64,000 nt of DNA from Marinobacter maroccanus (GCF_002933275.1 NZ_PSSX01000005.1:1-64000), one strand, 5' to 3'; numbered from the stretch's first letter, positions 42,292 to 51,888 are shown. Notes: generated from the sequence alone by a model not told the origin. Made by a program: numbers and translations.

Positions 42292-43917
42292 ATGGGACAG
42301 CAAAGCCACAACCGTCAGATTATCGCGGCACTGATCGCCACGACCATCTCCTGTGGTGCGCAGGCCCAGCTGGCGCAGAATTTGACCATTCATCCCAAGG
42401 CACTGGCGCTCGGTAACGCCGTGACCGCCGATCCGCCAGGGATCATGGCGATTCACTACAATCCTGCGGGCCTGACCAAACTGGACGGGCGCCAGCTGGA
42501 AGTGAACCTGATGAGCGTCTATCTGGACATTGATGCGGACTTCACCGCACCGGAAGGCTATGAGATTTTCGGCATTGACGGGCTGGAGATTGATCCTCAG
42601 ACGGGGAAGCAGCGGGACCCCGTTGCCAATACCCACAGTCACACCAACAATGTGGCTCTGTATTTGCCAGGATACGGTATTCTGCGTGCGCCGCCCGGGC
42701 CGGCCCTTGCGCCTTCAGCGGGGATCAGCATCAATCCGCCTGGTTCCAAACTGACCTTCGGTAATGCTTTTTACCTGCCGCTGGCGGCCGGTTTTTACCG
42801 CGACAAGGACGATCCAGGCCGTTACCAGCCCCAAGCCACGGCGCTGCAGCGCACCACCTATCTTTCACCAACGGTCGGTTACGAGATCAACGATGACTGG
42901 TCTGTAGGGGCAGGCATACACCTGTCTCACATGGGCATCGCGGCGGACCAGTACATGCGCGCGCCCAATATGCTGCTGGGGGTGGCGGAAGTTCTGCAGG
43001 ATGCGTTCAACTGTGAGAGTGGCGATGAGCCCCTTCAGCCCTGGCTGGCGCTTTGTGGTGGTAACGTCGGTCCCTGGGATGACATTGGCGCCCTGAACAT
43101 CAATGTTCAGGAAACCCTGTCACCCACCTATACTCTGGGTGTGATGTGGGAGCCGACGGACTGGTTCAGCTGGGGTGCAAGCTACACCTCGGAAGCCGAG
43201 ATGAACATGAAGGGCACCTTCGAGATCCAGTACACCGACGACTGGTCAGGCTTCTGGCAGAGCGTCAACGGATCCGTTCTGGGTGCTATCACCTCGGCTA
43301 TCCTCAGTCTGCCTTCCGGTGCGCCAAAGGAATCCGGTAATGTCAGTATGGATCTGGTGTACCCCCAGCACTTCCAGACCGGTATCAGTGTCGACGTGCA
43401 CCCGAAACTGACCCTCAACGCCGACATTGGCTGGACTGATTACAAACAGTGGGATGCCTTCGTTTTCCGGTTTGACCGCAACCTGGAGTTTCTCAATGCG
43501 GCCAGGATCCTGTCGCCGGACAATGCCACGCCGAATACCCTGAGGTTGCCCCTGGGTTTCAAGAGCCAGTGGAACTGGGCGTTTGGCATGGAGTTTCATG
43601 CGTCTTCCCGTCTGGACCTGCGTGCTGGCGTGGAAATACGGGATTCCGTTATCCCGGATGATCAGCGACAGGTTATGGCGCCATTCGGTGGCGCAAATCT
43701 CTACAGCATCGGTATGGGGTACCAGTGGGACAAGGACACCGAAATCGACATGAATCTCAGTTATCTTCATTCGGTGGAGTCGATTCCCGCGGACACCAGC
43801 TGTAACCTGAACTGCGATAACATCACTAACATTATCTACAACCCCTATGCAGGCCTGGATGTCAAAACCTCGCTACGGGTTGTGATGGCGGGCCTCAGTT
43901 TCCGGACCAAGTTCTGA
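42292..43917 (+). CDS. OmpP1/FadL-family outer-membrane protein
   Basis: A 541-residue barrel of the FadL/TodX type. From ATG 42292 (AAGGGA upstream) the signal ends GAQAQ; LTIHPKALALGNAVTADPPG, then IHYNPAGLTKLDG, is the family's N-terminal hatch motif, where 'N-P-A-G-L' is diagnostic. The C-terminus (SLRVVMAGLSFRTKF) ends in Phe. FadL proteins let hydrophobic molecules such as long-chain fatty acids or hydrocarbons enter by lateral diffusion. It is longer than E. coli FadL (446), with an insertion around 245-285 containing three cysteines. Part of the C39/FapF-like/MalM-like cluster. Confidence 0.88.
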   Translation: MGQQSHNRQIIAALIATTISCGAQAQLAQNLTIHPKALALGNAVTADPPGIMAIHYNPAGLTKLDGRQLEVNLMSVYLDIDADFTAPEGYEIFGIDGLEIDPQTGKQRDPVANTHSHTNNVALYLPGYGILRAPPGPALAPSAGISINPPGSKLTFGNAFYLPLAAGFYRDKDDPGRYQPQATALQRTTYLSPTVGYEINDDWSVGAGIHLSHMGIAADQYMRAPNMLLGVAEVLQDAFNCESGDEPLQPWLALCGGNVGPWDDIGALNINVQETLSPTYTLGVMWEPTDWFSWGASYTSEAEMNMKGTFEIQYTDDWSGFWQSVNGSVLGAITSAILSLPSGAPKESGNVSMDLVYPQHFQTGISVDVHPKLTLNADIGWTDYKQWDAFVFRFDRNLEFLNAARILSPDNATPNTLRLPLGFKSQWNWAFGMEFHASSRLDLRAGVEIRDSVIPDDQRQVMAPFGGANLYSIGMGYQWDKDTEIDMNLSYLHSVESIPADTSCNLNCDNITNIIYNPYAGLDVKTSLRVVMAGLSFRTKF

Positions 43918-43950
43918 GTGGTGCCATTAACCAGAGGGTAGTCATTCGCA

Positions 43951-45045
43951 GTGATTAACGGCTCTTTACGGAAATCAGCCTTGTGCCTTTCTCTGGCGGC
44001 AGTTCTCGGAGGCTGCCAGATTGGCGGGTCTACGGTGTCGGAACGGGAAGGCTATTTCACCTGGGTAGACGAGCAGGGCAGGGTTCGATACTCACCGATC
44101 ACCGGAGCCGAGAAGAAAGACTTGAATCGTGAGTCTGCAGAGGTAGTTGAAGAGGTAGCTAAAGACGTAGCTGAAGAGCAGCGCGATCCGGAATCCGAGG
44201 AACACCCGGCGCAGGCAGATAATGGGGCGAGCCTGGAGTCAGGACCGCAGGAAAACACCGAGTACACACTCGAAAACTATCCGGATGCCGGCGAGCTTGA
44301 GAAAGATGGCTACGTTCGGCCTGGGGAGCGGCAGCCCTATTTCACCTGGCGCGACGCCGAAGGTAATGTACGGGTCAGCTATTACCGGCCGGATACCCGC
44401 TCTGACCTTGAGAAAGGGCTGGTTGCGCCCCCTGTACAGATCACCGAAGCCAGCGTTTATCATGCGGGGCCCGATGGAGCAGACCAGACTCCGGTAGAGG
44501 GTTATGACCCGGACGCCTTCGCCATCCTTGGCATCGAGGCTCCAACCGATGACTTCTTTACCCGGTTTTCAGCCACCTGTTGCGAGTCAATGGATATGCG
44601 CGGTCGGCAAAAGTGGCAATCGGGACGAGAGTTCGGCGTCACCCTTTCGGACGGTTCAGTAACCCATCCGTTTCTTACGGGAACCAGCCCCTATCAACTG
44701 ATTGCGCTCCCGGACGCGGATAAGCACGCCAGTCTGGTCATACGCCTGCGCTCCTATGCCAAAGACGGAGTGTTCTTGCCCTCCCTGGTGTTTCTGGATG
44801 AGACGATGGCACCGTTAAGGCTGGTAACAGACCTGGTTATGGATTTCACCCCGGAGAACTGGCACCGGCGCGGTTACCTGGAAGCATGGGTTCCCGCGTT
44901 TCCGCGCCAGGGGGAGCGTTGGCTGGTGCTGTTTACCCGGGAGCAGGATCTGGAGGGCCAGACGGTAATGGAATCCGGCGATGGCCCCCAGAAAACCCCT
45001 CACATCACGCGCGGTGAAATTGGCCTGATGCAGGTCGAGGAATGA
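43951..45045 (+). CDS. MalM-family lipoprotein
   Basis: A 364-residue lipoprotein. It starts at GTG 43951; lipobox LGGC about residue 22. The first half has two related segments, GYFTWVDEQGRVRYSPI and PYFTWRDAEGNVRVSYY, a possible internal duplication. The second half contains CCESMD and then LPSLVFLDETMAPL and WLVLFTREQDLEGQTV, which line up by eye with 'APNVLILDQNMTPS' and 'LYVLVFTTEKDLQQTT' of E. coli MalM. MalM is a periplasmic protein of the maltose operon with unclear function. That it is linked to a MalT-like regulator here is notable. Its stop is 4 bp from that of the convergent deacetylase gene. Confidence 0.8.
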   Translation: MINGSLRKSALCLSLAAVLGGCQIGGSTVSEREGYFTWVDEQGRVRYSPITGAEKKDLNRESAEVVEEVAKDVAEEQRDPESEEHPAQADNGASLESGPQENTEYTLENYPDAGELEKDGYVRPGERQPYFTWRDAEGNVRVSYYRPDTRSDLEKGLVAPPVQITEASVYHAGPDGADQTPVEGYDPDAFAILGIEAPTDDFFTRFSATCCESMDMRGRQKWQSGREFGVTLSDGSVTHPFLTGTSPYQLIALPDADKHASLVIRLRSYAKDGVFLPSLVFLDETMAPLRLVTDLVMDFTPENWHRRGYLEAWVPAFPRQGERWLVLFTREQDLEGQTVMESGDGPQKTPHITRGEIGLMQVEE

Positions 45046-45049
45046 GGCC

Positions 45050-46081
45050 TCAGTCCTCAGGTTTGCTCAGATCCAGCCACTGCTGGGAGAGCCAGTAAAA
45101 ACTGCCATCGCCGGCAGGGTGGGTGCAGTTGTAGCGGAATCGTCGGCTGTTGAAGGTTTCTGGTGCCTGCACCTCCACGTTGCCGTTAATCACGTCAAAG
45201 TCGATACGTCCCTGACCGGAGGCGAAGCACGTCAGCCGGTCAGCATCAATGGGGTCAACGAGCGGGAACATCAGGGTGGGCGGATTCTCCGAGATCACGC
45301 CGTCTGGAAGTTTGCCGGAATCAACAGGGAAGGCTTTGCTGCGTAGTTTGTTTTTAAGGCTCCCCAGCTGGCCATAGGCGTTCGCCATCGGGAAGCGAGG
45401 CAATCGGGTTTTCCCTGTTGTTTGGCCGATGGCGCCGGACTGCTGACCGAACCCGTACCAGCCACGCTCGGCAACTTTGCGCTCGAGGGCTTCGTCAAAT
45501 TCTCCGTAAGGATACGCGAACATGGGCGCCGGCGCGTCCAGCTTCCGGGCAAGGGCCTCCTGGGCCGAGTCCAGGCTGTTGGTAACCCGGGCCTGCCAGT
45601 CACTTTCGCTTTCGTTTGGCTTCCGAGCCAGGTGCCCATGGTCCGCGCTGTGATTGGCAATTGTTACGCCGGGACGTTCGGCCAACTCTCGAATCTGATC
45701 CCAGGTCATGTAGCCGTTTCGGCCAACGGCTTCGGTGTTTACAAAAATCGTGTAGGGGTAGGCTTTGTCAGCCAGCAGCGGCGCCGCCGTGCGGTAGACG
45801 GAGTCGTAGGCGTCATCGAAGGTAATGGCGATGCGATTACCTTGTCCATCGGTGCCAGCCAGTGTTCTTTCGGTGCCTTTCTGCAGATCCACAACTTCCA
45901 GCTGCAGATCCGAGATCATGTCCAGTTGCCCTTCAAACAGAGACACCGATGTGCTGGTGGCAGGCGGCGTTGAATCACTGACATGGTGGTACTGCAGGAC
46001 AACCAGGTCTGCGCGGGCTGAGATGGCCGTCGTCATAACAGCGACGAGCACGGAAAATTTCAGGAATGCGTTGAACGGCAT
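45050..46081 (-). CDS. Exported polysaccharide deacetylase (NodB homology)
   Basis: A 343-residue exported protein with a signal peptide (MTTAISARA). The NodB motifs are ITFDDAYDSVY near residue 85 (the catalytic/metal Asp pair) and TIANHSADHGHLA near 135 (metal His residues), with MFAYPYGEFDEALE near 195. It would remove N-acetyl groups from a polysaccharide or peptidoglycan-like polymer in the periplasm. The ribosome site AGGAGA is good. The C-terminal 80 residues form an extra beta-domain without a family name. No exopolysaccharide cluster is nearby. Confidence 0.88.
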   Translation of the reverse strand: MPFNAFLKFSVLVAVMTTAISARADLVVLQYHHVSDSTPPATSTSVSLFEGQLDMISDLQLEVVDLQKGTERTLAGTDGQGNRIAITFDDAYDSVYRTAAPLLADKAYPYTIFVNTEAVGRNGYMTWDQIRELAERPGVTIANHSADHGHLARKPNESESDWQARVTNSLDSAQEALARKLDAPAPMFAYPYGEFDEALERKVAERGWYGFGQQSGAIGQTTGKTRLPRFPMANAYGQLGSLKNKLRSKAFPVDSGKLPDGVISENPPTLMFPLVDPIDADRLTCFASGQGRIDFDVINGNVEVQAPETFNSRRFRYNCTHPAGDGSFYWLSQQWLDLSKPED

Positions 46082-46126
46082 ATCGTCTCCTGTGTTTGTG
46101 TTCCCCGGCCAGCTCGAACAGACCGG

Positions 46127-46801
46127 TCAGATGCCCTGGCGGAAATGGGCTTTCAGTACCGCGAAGGCCTGATTGAGATGCTGAATGGTTTCGGTCTTGC
46201 CGCCGCGGTCAGGGTGGGCGTGCATCACTGCCCGGCGGAAACGCTTCTTGACCGTTGGAAAGTCGGTGGGAACAGACTTGAAGCCCAGTGCTTCCGCTGC
46301 TTCCCTTGTTTCGGACTGGGCAGGTGCCTGGCCAGGGGCACCTGCCCAGAAATCATTCATCATCTGTTGAATAGCTTCCTCTGGTAGGCGGTACTGAGAG
46401 AGGTCCAGATAGAAATGGCGAAGTGCGTCGACACTGTCGGGCACCCCCTCGCCACTGACCACAGTCTGCGCTTCGATACGTATGATGAGAGGCGAAATCG
46501 TGAGGCTCTCTCCGGCCTCGGACAACTGGTCCCGGAGACGGTAAAGTACATGGAACAACAGAAAATGAACCGGGTAGAGCTTTTCTGGTTCGTTGAAAAC
46601 AACGTCGCCAAGCAGTTTCCATGGCGGTTTCTGAAGCGCCTTGATCAGCGATAATTCATTCATGCCTGCCGGTGCTGACCGGAGTTCATGCTCAACGGCT
46701 ACCAGCAGGTGCTGAATTTGCTGCTCCAGGCAGTCATCTTCATTCGCTGCTCCGGGGTAAGAGGTATTTATCGGGGAATGGCTGTCTGTCATAGAGCCCA
46801 T
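46127..46801 (-). CDS. DnaJ-related J-domain protein
   Basis: A 224-residue cytoplasmic protein. The N-terminal 130 residues correspond to the 'DNA-J related' domain (NELSLIKALQKPPWKLLGDV; EKLYPVHFLLFHVLYRLRDQ). The C-terminus is a short J-domain with the essential H-P-D in RRAVMHAHPDRGGKTETIQH. It would stimulate an Hsp70 ATPase for unknown clients. The ATG at 46801 follows GGGAG at nine bases; a second ATG three codons on is possible. Confidence 0.88.
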   Translation of the reverse strand: MGSMTDSHSPINTSYPGAANEDDCLEQQIQHLLVAVEHELRSAPAGMNELSLIKALQKPPWKLLGDVVFNEPEKLYPVHFLLFHVLYRLRDQLSEAGESLTISPLIIRIEAQTVVSGEGVPDSVDALRHFYLDLSQYRLPEEAIQQMMNDFWAGAPGQAPAQSETREAAEALGFKSVPTDFPTVKKRFRRAVMHAHPDRGGKTETIQHLNQAFAVLKAHFRQGI

Positions 46802-46820
46802 GTTAGGTCACTCCCGGCCA

Positions 46821-47465
46821 TCAGGGAAGTGCAGCCAGCCCGGGAAGGCCGCCCATGAACAGAGCGCTCGAAAACCGGGTTGCGGTCAACGCTTCAGCAT
46901 CCGCCGACTCCGGGTTGCTGTGCGCGCGTTTTGCCAGCGTCAGGCTGGTCTCGTAGGCGACGCCGAAAAAAGCGGCGCACAGGTATTCGTGATCAATCCG
47001 GGGAAGCAGTCCTCGCTCCATCGCCTCGCGGACATCGTCCTCCAGGGATAGCATGGTCAAACCGAGAATATCCGAACCGAACAGTTCCCGAAGCGCGCGA
47101 TCATTGCGATGCGCCAGCTCATAAACCAATGGATCCCTGGCGGTCACGGTGAAAAGGGCCAGATAGGCGTAGTGGATGAAATCCTCGGTGGTATTGGCCG
47201 AGCGCCGATGGCGCGTGAGATTGTCGTTCAGGTTGGTCAGGAAATCGGTGAGCAGGGCTGCAAAGATGTCTTGTTTGCTGGAAAAATAATTGTAAAAAGT
47301 ACCGGCGGCAAGGCCCGTGCGGCGAACGATGTCGCGGATGGTCGAGTTTTCGTAGCCCTGCTCTCGAAAGCACTCTCGGGCGGCAGTCAGGATCGCCCTG
47401 CGGTTACGGATCCGGTTCTGTTCCCGTTTGCCCGCGACCTCTTCACTCGATTGCAACATATCCAT
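46821..47465 (-). CDS. TetR-family transcriptional regulator
   Basis: A 214-residue repressor-type regulator. The N-terminal helix-turn-helix reads [20 protein letters not shown], then [20 protein letters not shown]. The C-terminal part is a TetR_C-like ligand domain with [18 protein letters not shown]. The frame is open far upstream, across the ttcA start, but the ATG at 47465 with AGGA seven bases before it gives the normal family length. It diverges from ttcA with only 72 bp between the starts. It may regulate itself and ttcA; the operator was not identified. Confidence 0.88.
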   Translation of the reverse strand: MDMLQSSEEVAGKREQNRIRNRRAILTAARECFREQGYENSTIRDIVRRTGLAAGTFYNYFSSKQDIFAALLTDFLTNLNDNLTRHRRSANTTEDFIHYAYLALFTVTARDPLVYELAHRNDRALRELFGSDILGLTMLSLEDDVREAMERGLLPRIDHEYLCAAFFGVAYETSLTLAKRAHSNPESADAEALTATRFSSALFMGGLPGLAALP

Positions 47466-47498
47466 GTCGGTATCCTGTCCCTGAATCCATGTGACGCG

Positions 47499-47504
47499 TA
47501 TAAT
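47499..47504 (+). promoter_or_regulatory. Candidate -10 box of ttcA
   Basis: A perfect TATAAT lies in the TetR/ttcA spacer. At 17 bp upstream the -35 (TGTCCC) is poor, hinting at an activator or repressor input. Transcription would start near 47511, leaving a leader of 12-27 bases. Confidence 0.5.
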
Positions 47505-47537
47505 CCCACGTCCACTTGCCTTATGAACGTAGTTGGT

Positions 47538-48452
47538 ATGTCCGAAGCAATGATCGCCAGTTCCCAACAGTCCTTCAACCCAGAGCGGGAGCGCCGCCAG
47601 AAACTGGAGTTGAACAAGCTGCAGAAACGTCTGCGCCGTGAAGTCGGGCAGGCGATTGCCGATTTCTCGATGATTGAAGCCGGCGACAAAGTCATGTGCT
47701 GCCTTAGCGGTGGCAAAGACTCCTACGCCATGCTCGATATTCTGCTCAACCTGCAGAAGAGCGCCCCGGTTTCTTTCGAGCTGATTGCCGTCAACCTTGA
47801 CCAGAAGCAACCCGGCTTTCCGGAAGAGGTGTTGCCCGAATACCTGTCCTCCATGGGTATCGAGTATCACATCATCGAGAAGGACACCTACAGTATTGTT
47901 AAGGAAAAAGTCCCGGAAGGGAAGACTACCTGCGGTCTGTGCAGCCGGCTACGACGCGGAATTCTCTATAATTTTGCGGAGGAGCACGGGGTTACCAAGA
48001 TAGCCCTTGGCCACCACCGGGACGACCTGCTGGAAACCCTGTTCCTGAACATGTTCTACGGAGGCAAGCTGAAGTCCATGCCTCCGGTTTTGCACAGTGA
48101 CGATGGCCGCAACACGGTTATCCGGCCGCTGGCTTACAGCCGGGAAAAAGACATAGCCCGCTATGCGGGTCTTCGGGAGTTTCCCATCATCCCGTGCAAT
48201 CTGTGTGGTTCCCAGGAGAATCTTCAGCGCCAGGTGATCAAGGACATGTTCCAGACCTGGGATAAACAGCACCCCGGTCGGCTGGAGACCATGTTCCGCG
48301 CCATGTGCAATGTGGAGCCCTCGCACCTGGCAGATACCAATCTCTACGATTTCAAGGAAGGCAAGCGCCTCGGTGGCAAGCGCCAGGCCGTTCAGACGGC
48401 AGAACCCGAGACAGCAACTGACTTCGGGCGTCTGGATGTACTGAATATCTAG
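47538..48452 (+). CDS. ttcA: tRNA 2-thiocytidine biosynthesis protein TtcA
   Basis: TtcA thiolates cytidine 32 of certain tRNAs, using ATP and an iron-sulfur cluster. The PP-loop is S57-G-G-K-D-S62. Cluster-binding cysteines appear in [12 protein letters not shown] and [13 protein letters not shown]. 304 residues from ATG 47538; ATG 47523 five codons upstream is equally possible, as neither has a clear ribosome site. The frame is open to 47109, but that part lies across the TetR gene. In pseudomonads ttcA is often close to anr and the cbb3 genes; here the cbb3 cluster follows on the opposite strand. Confidence 0.93.
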   Translation: MSEAMIASSQQSFNPERERRQKLELNKLQKRLRREVGQAIADFSMIEAGDKVMCCLSGGKDSYAMLDILLNLQKSAPVSFELIAVNLDQKQPGFPEEVLPEYLSSMGIEYHIIEKDTYSIVKEKVPEGKTTCGLCSRLRRGILYNFAEEHGVTKIALGHHRDDLLETLFLNMFYGGKLKSMPPVLHSDDGRNTVIRPLAYSREKDIARYAGLREFPIIPCNLCGSQENLQRQVIKDMFQTWDKQHPGRLETMFRAMCNVEPSHLADTNLYDFKEGKRLGGKRQAVQTAEPETATDFGRLDVLNI

Positions 48453-48456
48453 CCGG

Positions 48457-49146
48457 TTAGTGTCCGGCGAGATGCAGGAAGGGCAGTGTCCAGAGGCCGA
48501 ACAGGATAAGCAGGCCGCCAGTGACTTTGCGGAACAACTGGTGGCTCTGCAAGCCGCGGATCCAGTTGGCCGCGAACCCTGTGGCCAGCATGGAGGGCAG
48601 GGTGCCGAGCCCGAAAAACAGCATGGTGAGGGCGGCAGAGCCCACCGTAGGCTGCAATGCCGCCCAGCCCAATGTGCTGTAAACCAATCCGCAGGGCAGC
48701 CAGCCCCAGAGCGCACCAAGCGCAAGTGCCTGTCCGCCGTGATTCACTGGCAGGAAGCGACGGGTCAGGGGTGAAAGGCGTGTCCAGATTGGAGCTCCGA
48801 TCCGTTCTACGTAGCGAATTCCCTGCCACCATTGCCCCATGGACAACCCCATGAAAATCAGCAGAATCCCCGCCAGGGTGCGAAGCACAAGGCCCACGGC
48901 GGTCCACTGGCTGGCGGCCGAGGTGCTGGCCAGCGCAACCAGCGTGGCGATCAGCACATAGCTGCCGATTCGCCCGAAGTTGAAGGCCAGGAGCATGACC
49001 GTTTGCCGGAAACGGAATCCCCGGCCCACGGGCAGGGCCATGGAGAGGGAAGCGCTGATGCCGCCGCACATGCCGAGGCAGTGCGTGCTGCCGAGCAGTC
49101 CGATCAGGAAGGCGCTCGGGTAACTGAGGTAGAGTTCCGGATTCAT
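48457..49146 (-). CDS. TauE/SafE-like (UreH domain) membrane protein of the cbb3 cluster
   Basis: A 229-residue polytopic protein with about six helices. HCLGMCGGISASLSMAL near residue 22 is the UreH/TauE-like motif with Cys-Met-Cys that may bind copper, and LGALWGWLPCGLVYSTL near 145 is the second conserved hairpin. Proteins of this type sit next to ccoS in many proteobacteria and are suspected to help copper supply to cbb3 oxidase. Its ATG overlaps the ccoS stop by 4 bp. It ends 4 bp from the convergent ttcA stop. Confidence 0.85.
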   Translation of the reverse strand: MNPELYLSYPSAFLIGLLGSTHCLGMCGGISASLSMALPVGRGFRFRQTVMLLAFNFGRIGSYVLIATLVALASTSAASQWTAVGLVLRTLAGILLIFMGLSMGQWWQGIRYVERIGAPIWTRLSPLTRRFLPVNHGGQALALGALWGWLPCGLVYSTLGWAALQPTVGSAALTMLFFGLGTLPSMLATGFAANWIRGLQSHQLFRKVTGGLLILFGLWTLPFLHLAGH

Positions 49147-49403
49147 CCTTTCTGGGACTTATCCTCATCCGGATTGGCGGTCTTGCTGACTTCAGCTGTT
49201 TGCTCTGAGGTTTGTTCCTCTGAAGCCGGTTTATCGGTGCGGGCGTCGTCCGGGATCATGTCCTTGTCATCGTCGTAGAGTATCCGATGTGCCGGGCCTT
49301 CGAGATCATCGTACTGACCGTTCTTGACCGCCCACGAAAACAACACGATGCCCAGGGCCACCAGGATAAGCATCACCGGTACCAGGAACATTACGATTTG
49401 CAC
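49143..49403 (-). CDS. ccoS: cbb3 oxidase assembly protein CcoS
   Basis: A small inner-membrane protein needed for cofactor insertion into cbb3 oxidase. The GTG at 49403 with GAGG eight bases before gives 86 residues; an ATG four codons on (49391) lacks a ribosome site. A single helix (FLVPVMLILVALGIVLFSWA) is followed by the CcoS motif VKNGQYDDLEGPAHRILYDD and an acidic tail longer than usual. Confidence 0.9.
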   Translation of the reverse strand: MQIVMFLVPVMLILVALGIVLFSWAVKNGQYDDLEGPAHRILYDDDKDMIPDDARTDKPASEEQTSEQTAEVSKTANPDEDKSQKG

Positions 49404-49440
49404 GGCGAAACCTCGCAGAAAAAAGTATAGGGTTACGGTA

Positions 49441-51888
49441 TCAGGACAGGGCCTGGGCGCCAACCGCCGGGTTGTGCTGACTCGGTTGCTTTGGGGCCTT
49501 GCCGAGTCTCAGCGCGTTTAACACAACAACCAGGGAACTGAGAGACATGCCAATCGCTGCCAGCCAGGGCGGCACCATGCCTGCCGCCGCGAGGGGCAAC
49601 GCGCAGACATTGTAGGCAAGTGCCCACCAGAGATTCTGCCGGATGATGCGCCGTGTCTGACGGCTGGCTTTCAGGGCTTCGACCAGTTGCAGTAGCTGGC
49701 CGTTCAATAGAACCGCATCGGCCTTCAATTGTGTCAGGTCTGCAGCTGTGCCCATGGCAACCGAGATTCCGGCACCGGCCATGGAGGGCAGGTCGTTCAG
49801 CCCGTCGCCAACCATCATGATATGCCGGCCTTCGGATTCCAGCTTCTGCAGCACTGCCAGTTTTTCTTCCGGAGAGGCCTGTCCGATTGCTTCATCAATG
49901 CCCAACATGCCGGCCACCTGCTCAACATGTCCGGAGCGGTCCCCGCTCAGCAGTATAGTGCGAATGCCAGCTTCCTGAAGAGACTTGATGGCCGCCAGGG
50001 CGTCGTCCCGAGGTTGGTCGTCGAGGCTGAAGCCGGCCAGCCATTCGCGATCTGAGGCAAGCCAGATCTCCATGCCCTGATGATGTTCTGCCTGTGGGGC
50101 TGGCGCAGCGGTGTGCTTCTCTACAAACCCCCGGTGACCGATAAAAAGCCGCATGTCGCCAAACTGCCCTGAAAGTCCCCCGCCGATATGATTTTCCACA
50201 TGTTCAACAGCAGCAGTGGTTCGCCGGTGGAATACCTTGGCAATCGGATGCTCGGAATACTTCTCGAGGCCGGCGGCGAGCTTCAGGCAGGTCTCTTTAT
50301 CCATACTGCCGATAACATTCGTACCAGTGAGACTGAGTTCTCCGCGGGTCAATGTTCCGGTTTTATCGAACACCACGGTATCGATGGTGTTCATTGATTC
50401 CAGGGTATGGCCCCGAGTCGGCAGAAACCCAAGGCGACGAAGCCTGACTGTCGCCGATGTGATGGCGGTCGGGGTTGCCAGCGACAGTGCGCAGGGGCAG
50501 GTTACCACCAGCACCGACAGGGTGATGTCGAAGGCATTGTCGGCGCCGGCAAGCCACCAGCCAATCCAGACCACCGGTGCCAGTATGAGTACCCGTCCGA
50601 CGAATTTGCCCGCCATCCGGTCGGCCATCATCGCGACCTCGGGCTTTTCGGATTGCACCCGGTCCAACACCCGGAGAATGCCCGAAAGGCGGGTTTGTGC
50701 GCCTGCCTTGACGACCCGGACATCGAGCGGGTTCTCGCCGTTTACGCTGCCAGCATGAACCGTGTCCCCTGGGCGGCGGGTTTCGGGCAGATACTCGCCC
50801 GTCAACGCCGCCTCGTTAAGGGTGGACTCGCCCCGGACGATCTCTCCATCCACTGGCAGAGTCTCACCGGGCCGAACCCGAACGATATTACCGGGCCGAA
50901 TCTGGTGGGCCGGAACAATGTCCGTATCATCACCGTTCACCAGTGTGGCAACGGTCGGCTGGAACCCTGCAAGGGCGTTACCGGTCAGGCCCGCACGGTA
51001 GCGGGCCTGCACTTCGATATATCGACCCAGGAGCAGGAAGAATGTAAACATGCACACGGACTCGAAGTAGACTTCCTCGCCGCCAAAAATGGTTACCCAG
51101 GCACTTGCGAGGTAGGCCAGCCCGATTGCAATGGCAACCGGCACATCCATGGTCAGGTGTCGACTCTGGATATCCCGGCGGGCGTTACGGAAAAAGGGAG
51201 CAGCACTATAGAGAACTACAGGGGTGGCCACCAGAAGGCTGAACCAGCGGAAAAAGCTGACAAATTCCGGTGACAAATCGTTAACCAGTTCGAAGTACAG
51301 GGGAAATGCCAGCATCATGCTCTGGAATGAGCCTATGCCTGCGATGGCGACCCTGATAAGCATGGATCGGTGCTCGGCCTTGAGGGCCTGCTCTGCTTCG
51401 TCTGCCTGATAGGGGCGCGCTGTATACCCAAGTTCATGGATGGCAATCAGAAGGTCGCTCAGGGGCGCCTGATCCTGGGACCAGACCAGCCGGGCCCGCT
51501 GTGTGGTGTGATTCACCGAGAAGGACACGACACCCGGCTGCTGCTTCATGTGGTTTTCAAGAAGCCAGATACAGGCTGCGCAGGTGATCCCACCGATCAG
51601 CAACTGAGCTTCCTGTGCGCCTTTGACCGGGACAACAAAGGTTTCCTGAACCAGGGGATGGTCAAGCTCCCTCAGGCGATTTACTTCGGCGGTCGTCAGT
51701 TGCTTCGGTGTGACAGCCGGTTTGGTCCGGAAATCGTAAAAACCGGTCAGACCCTCACTGTGGATGGTCTGGCAAACCGCCTTGCAGCCCTGGCAGCAGA
51801 AGTGGCGAGTTGTGCCATCGAGCTCAAGGGTAATGGGCGGCTCACCGTCTGCCGGTTCACCGCAGTGGAAGCAATCCAGGCTGGTCAA
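49441..51888 (-). CDS. ccoI: Copper-exporting P1B-type ATPase CcoI/FixI
   Basis: An 815-residue P-type ATPase that moves copper into the periplasm for cbb3 assembly. The N-terminus carries a Cys motif DCFHCGEPADG and a metal-binding domain GITCAACIWLLENH. Membrane helix 6 has CPC in VVTCPCALSLATPTA, the phosphorylation site is FDKTGTLTRG, and GDGLNDLPSMAGAGISVAMG is the hinge. The start overlaps the ccoH stop by 4 bp. Confidence 0.95.
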   Translation of the reverse strand: MTSLDCFHCGEPADGEPPITLELDGTTRHFCCQGCKAVCQTIHSEGLTGFYDFRTKPAVTPKQLTTAEVNRLRELDHPLVQETFVVPVKGAQEAQLLIGGITCAACIWLLENHMKQQPGVVSFSVNHTTQRARLVWSQDQAPLSDLLIAIHELGYTARPYQADEAEQALKAEHRSMLIRVAIAGIGSFQSMMLAFPLYFELVNDLSPEFVSFFRWFSLLVATPVVLYSAAPFFRNARRDIQSRHLTMDVPVAIAIGLAYLASAWVTIFGGEEVYFESVCMFTFFLLLGRYIEVQARYRAGLTGNALAGFQPTVATLVNGDDTDIVPAHQIRPGNIVRVRPGETLPVDGEIVRGESTLNEAALTGEYLPETRRPGDTVHAGSVNGENPLDVRVVKAGAQTRLSGILRVLDRVQSEKPEVAMMADRMAGKFVGRVLILAPVVWIGWWLAGADNAFDITLSVLVVTCPCALSLATPTAITSATVRLRRLGFLPTRGHTLESMNTIDTVVFDKTGTLTRGELSLTGTNVIGSMDKETCLKLAAGLEKYSEHPIAKVFHRRTTAAVEHVENHIGGGLSGQFGDMRLFIGHRGFVEKHTAAPAPQAEHHQGMEIWLASDREWLAGFSLDDQPRDDALAAIKSLQEAGIRTILLSGDRSGHVEQVAGMLGIDEAIGQASPEEKLAVLQKLESEGRHIMMVGDGLNDLPSMAGAGISVAMGTAADLTQLKADAVLLNGQLLQLVEALKASRQTRRIIRQNLWWALAYNVCALPLAAAGMVPPWLAAIGMSLSSLVVVLNALRLGKAPKQPSQHNPAVGAQALS

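Noticed and set aside
47109-47537. Upstream extension of ttcA to a 447-residue protein
   Set aside because: The extension is antisense to the TetR helix-turn-helix gene, which has clear family motifs.
47466-47870. Upstream extension of the TetR protein to 349 residues
   Set aside because: It would lie antisense over the TtcA PP-loop region; the family length and ribosome site favour the ATG at 47465.
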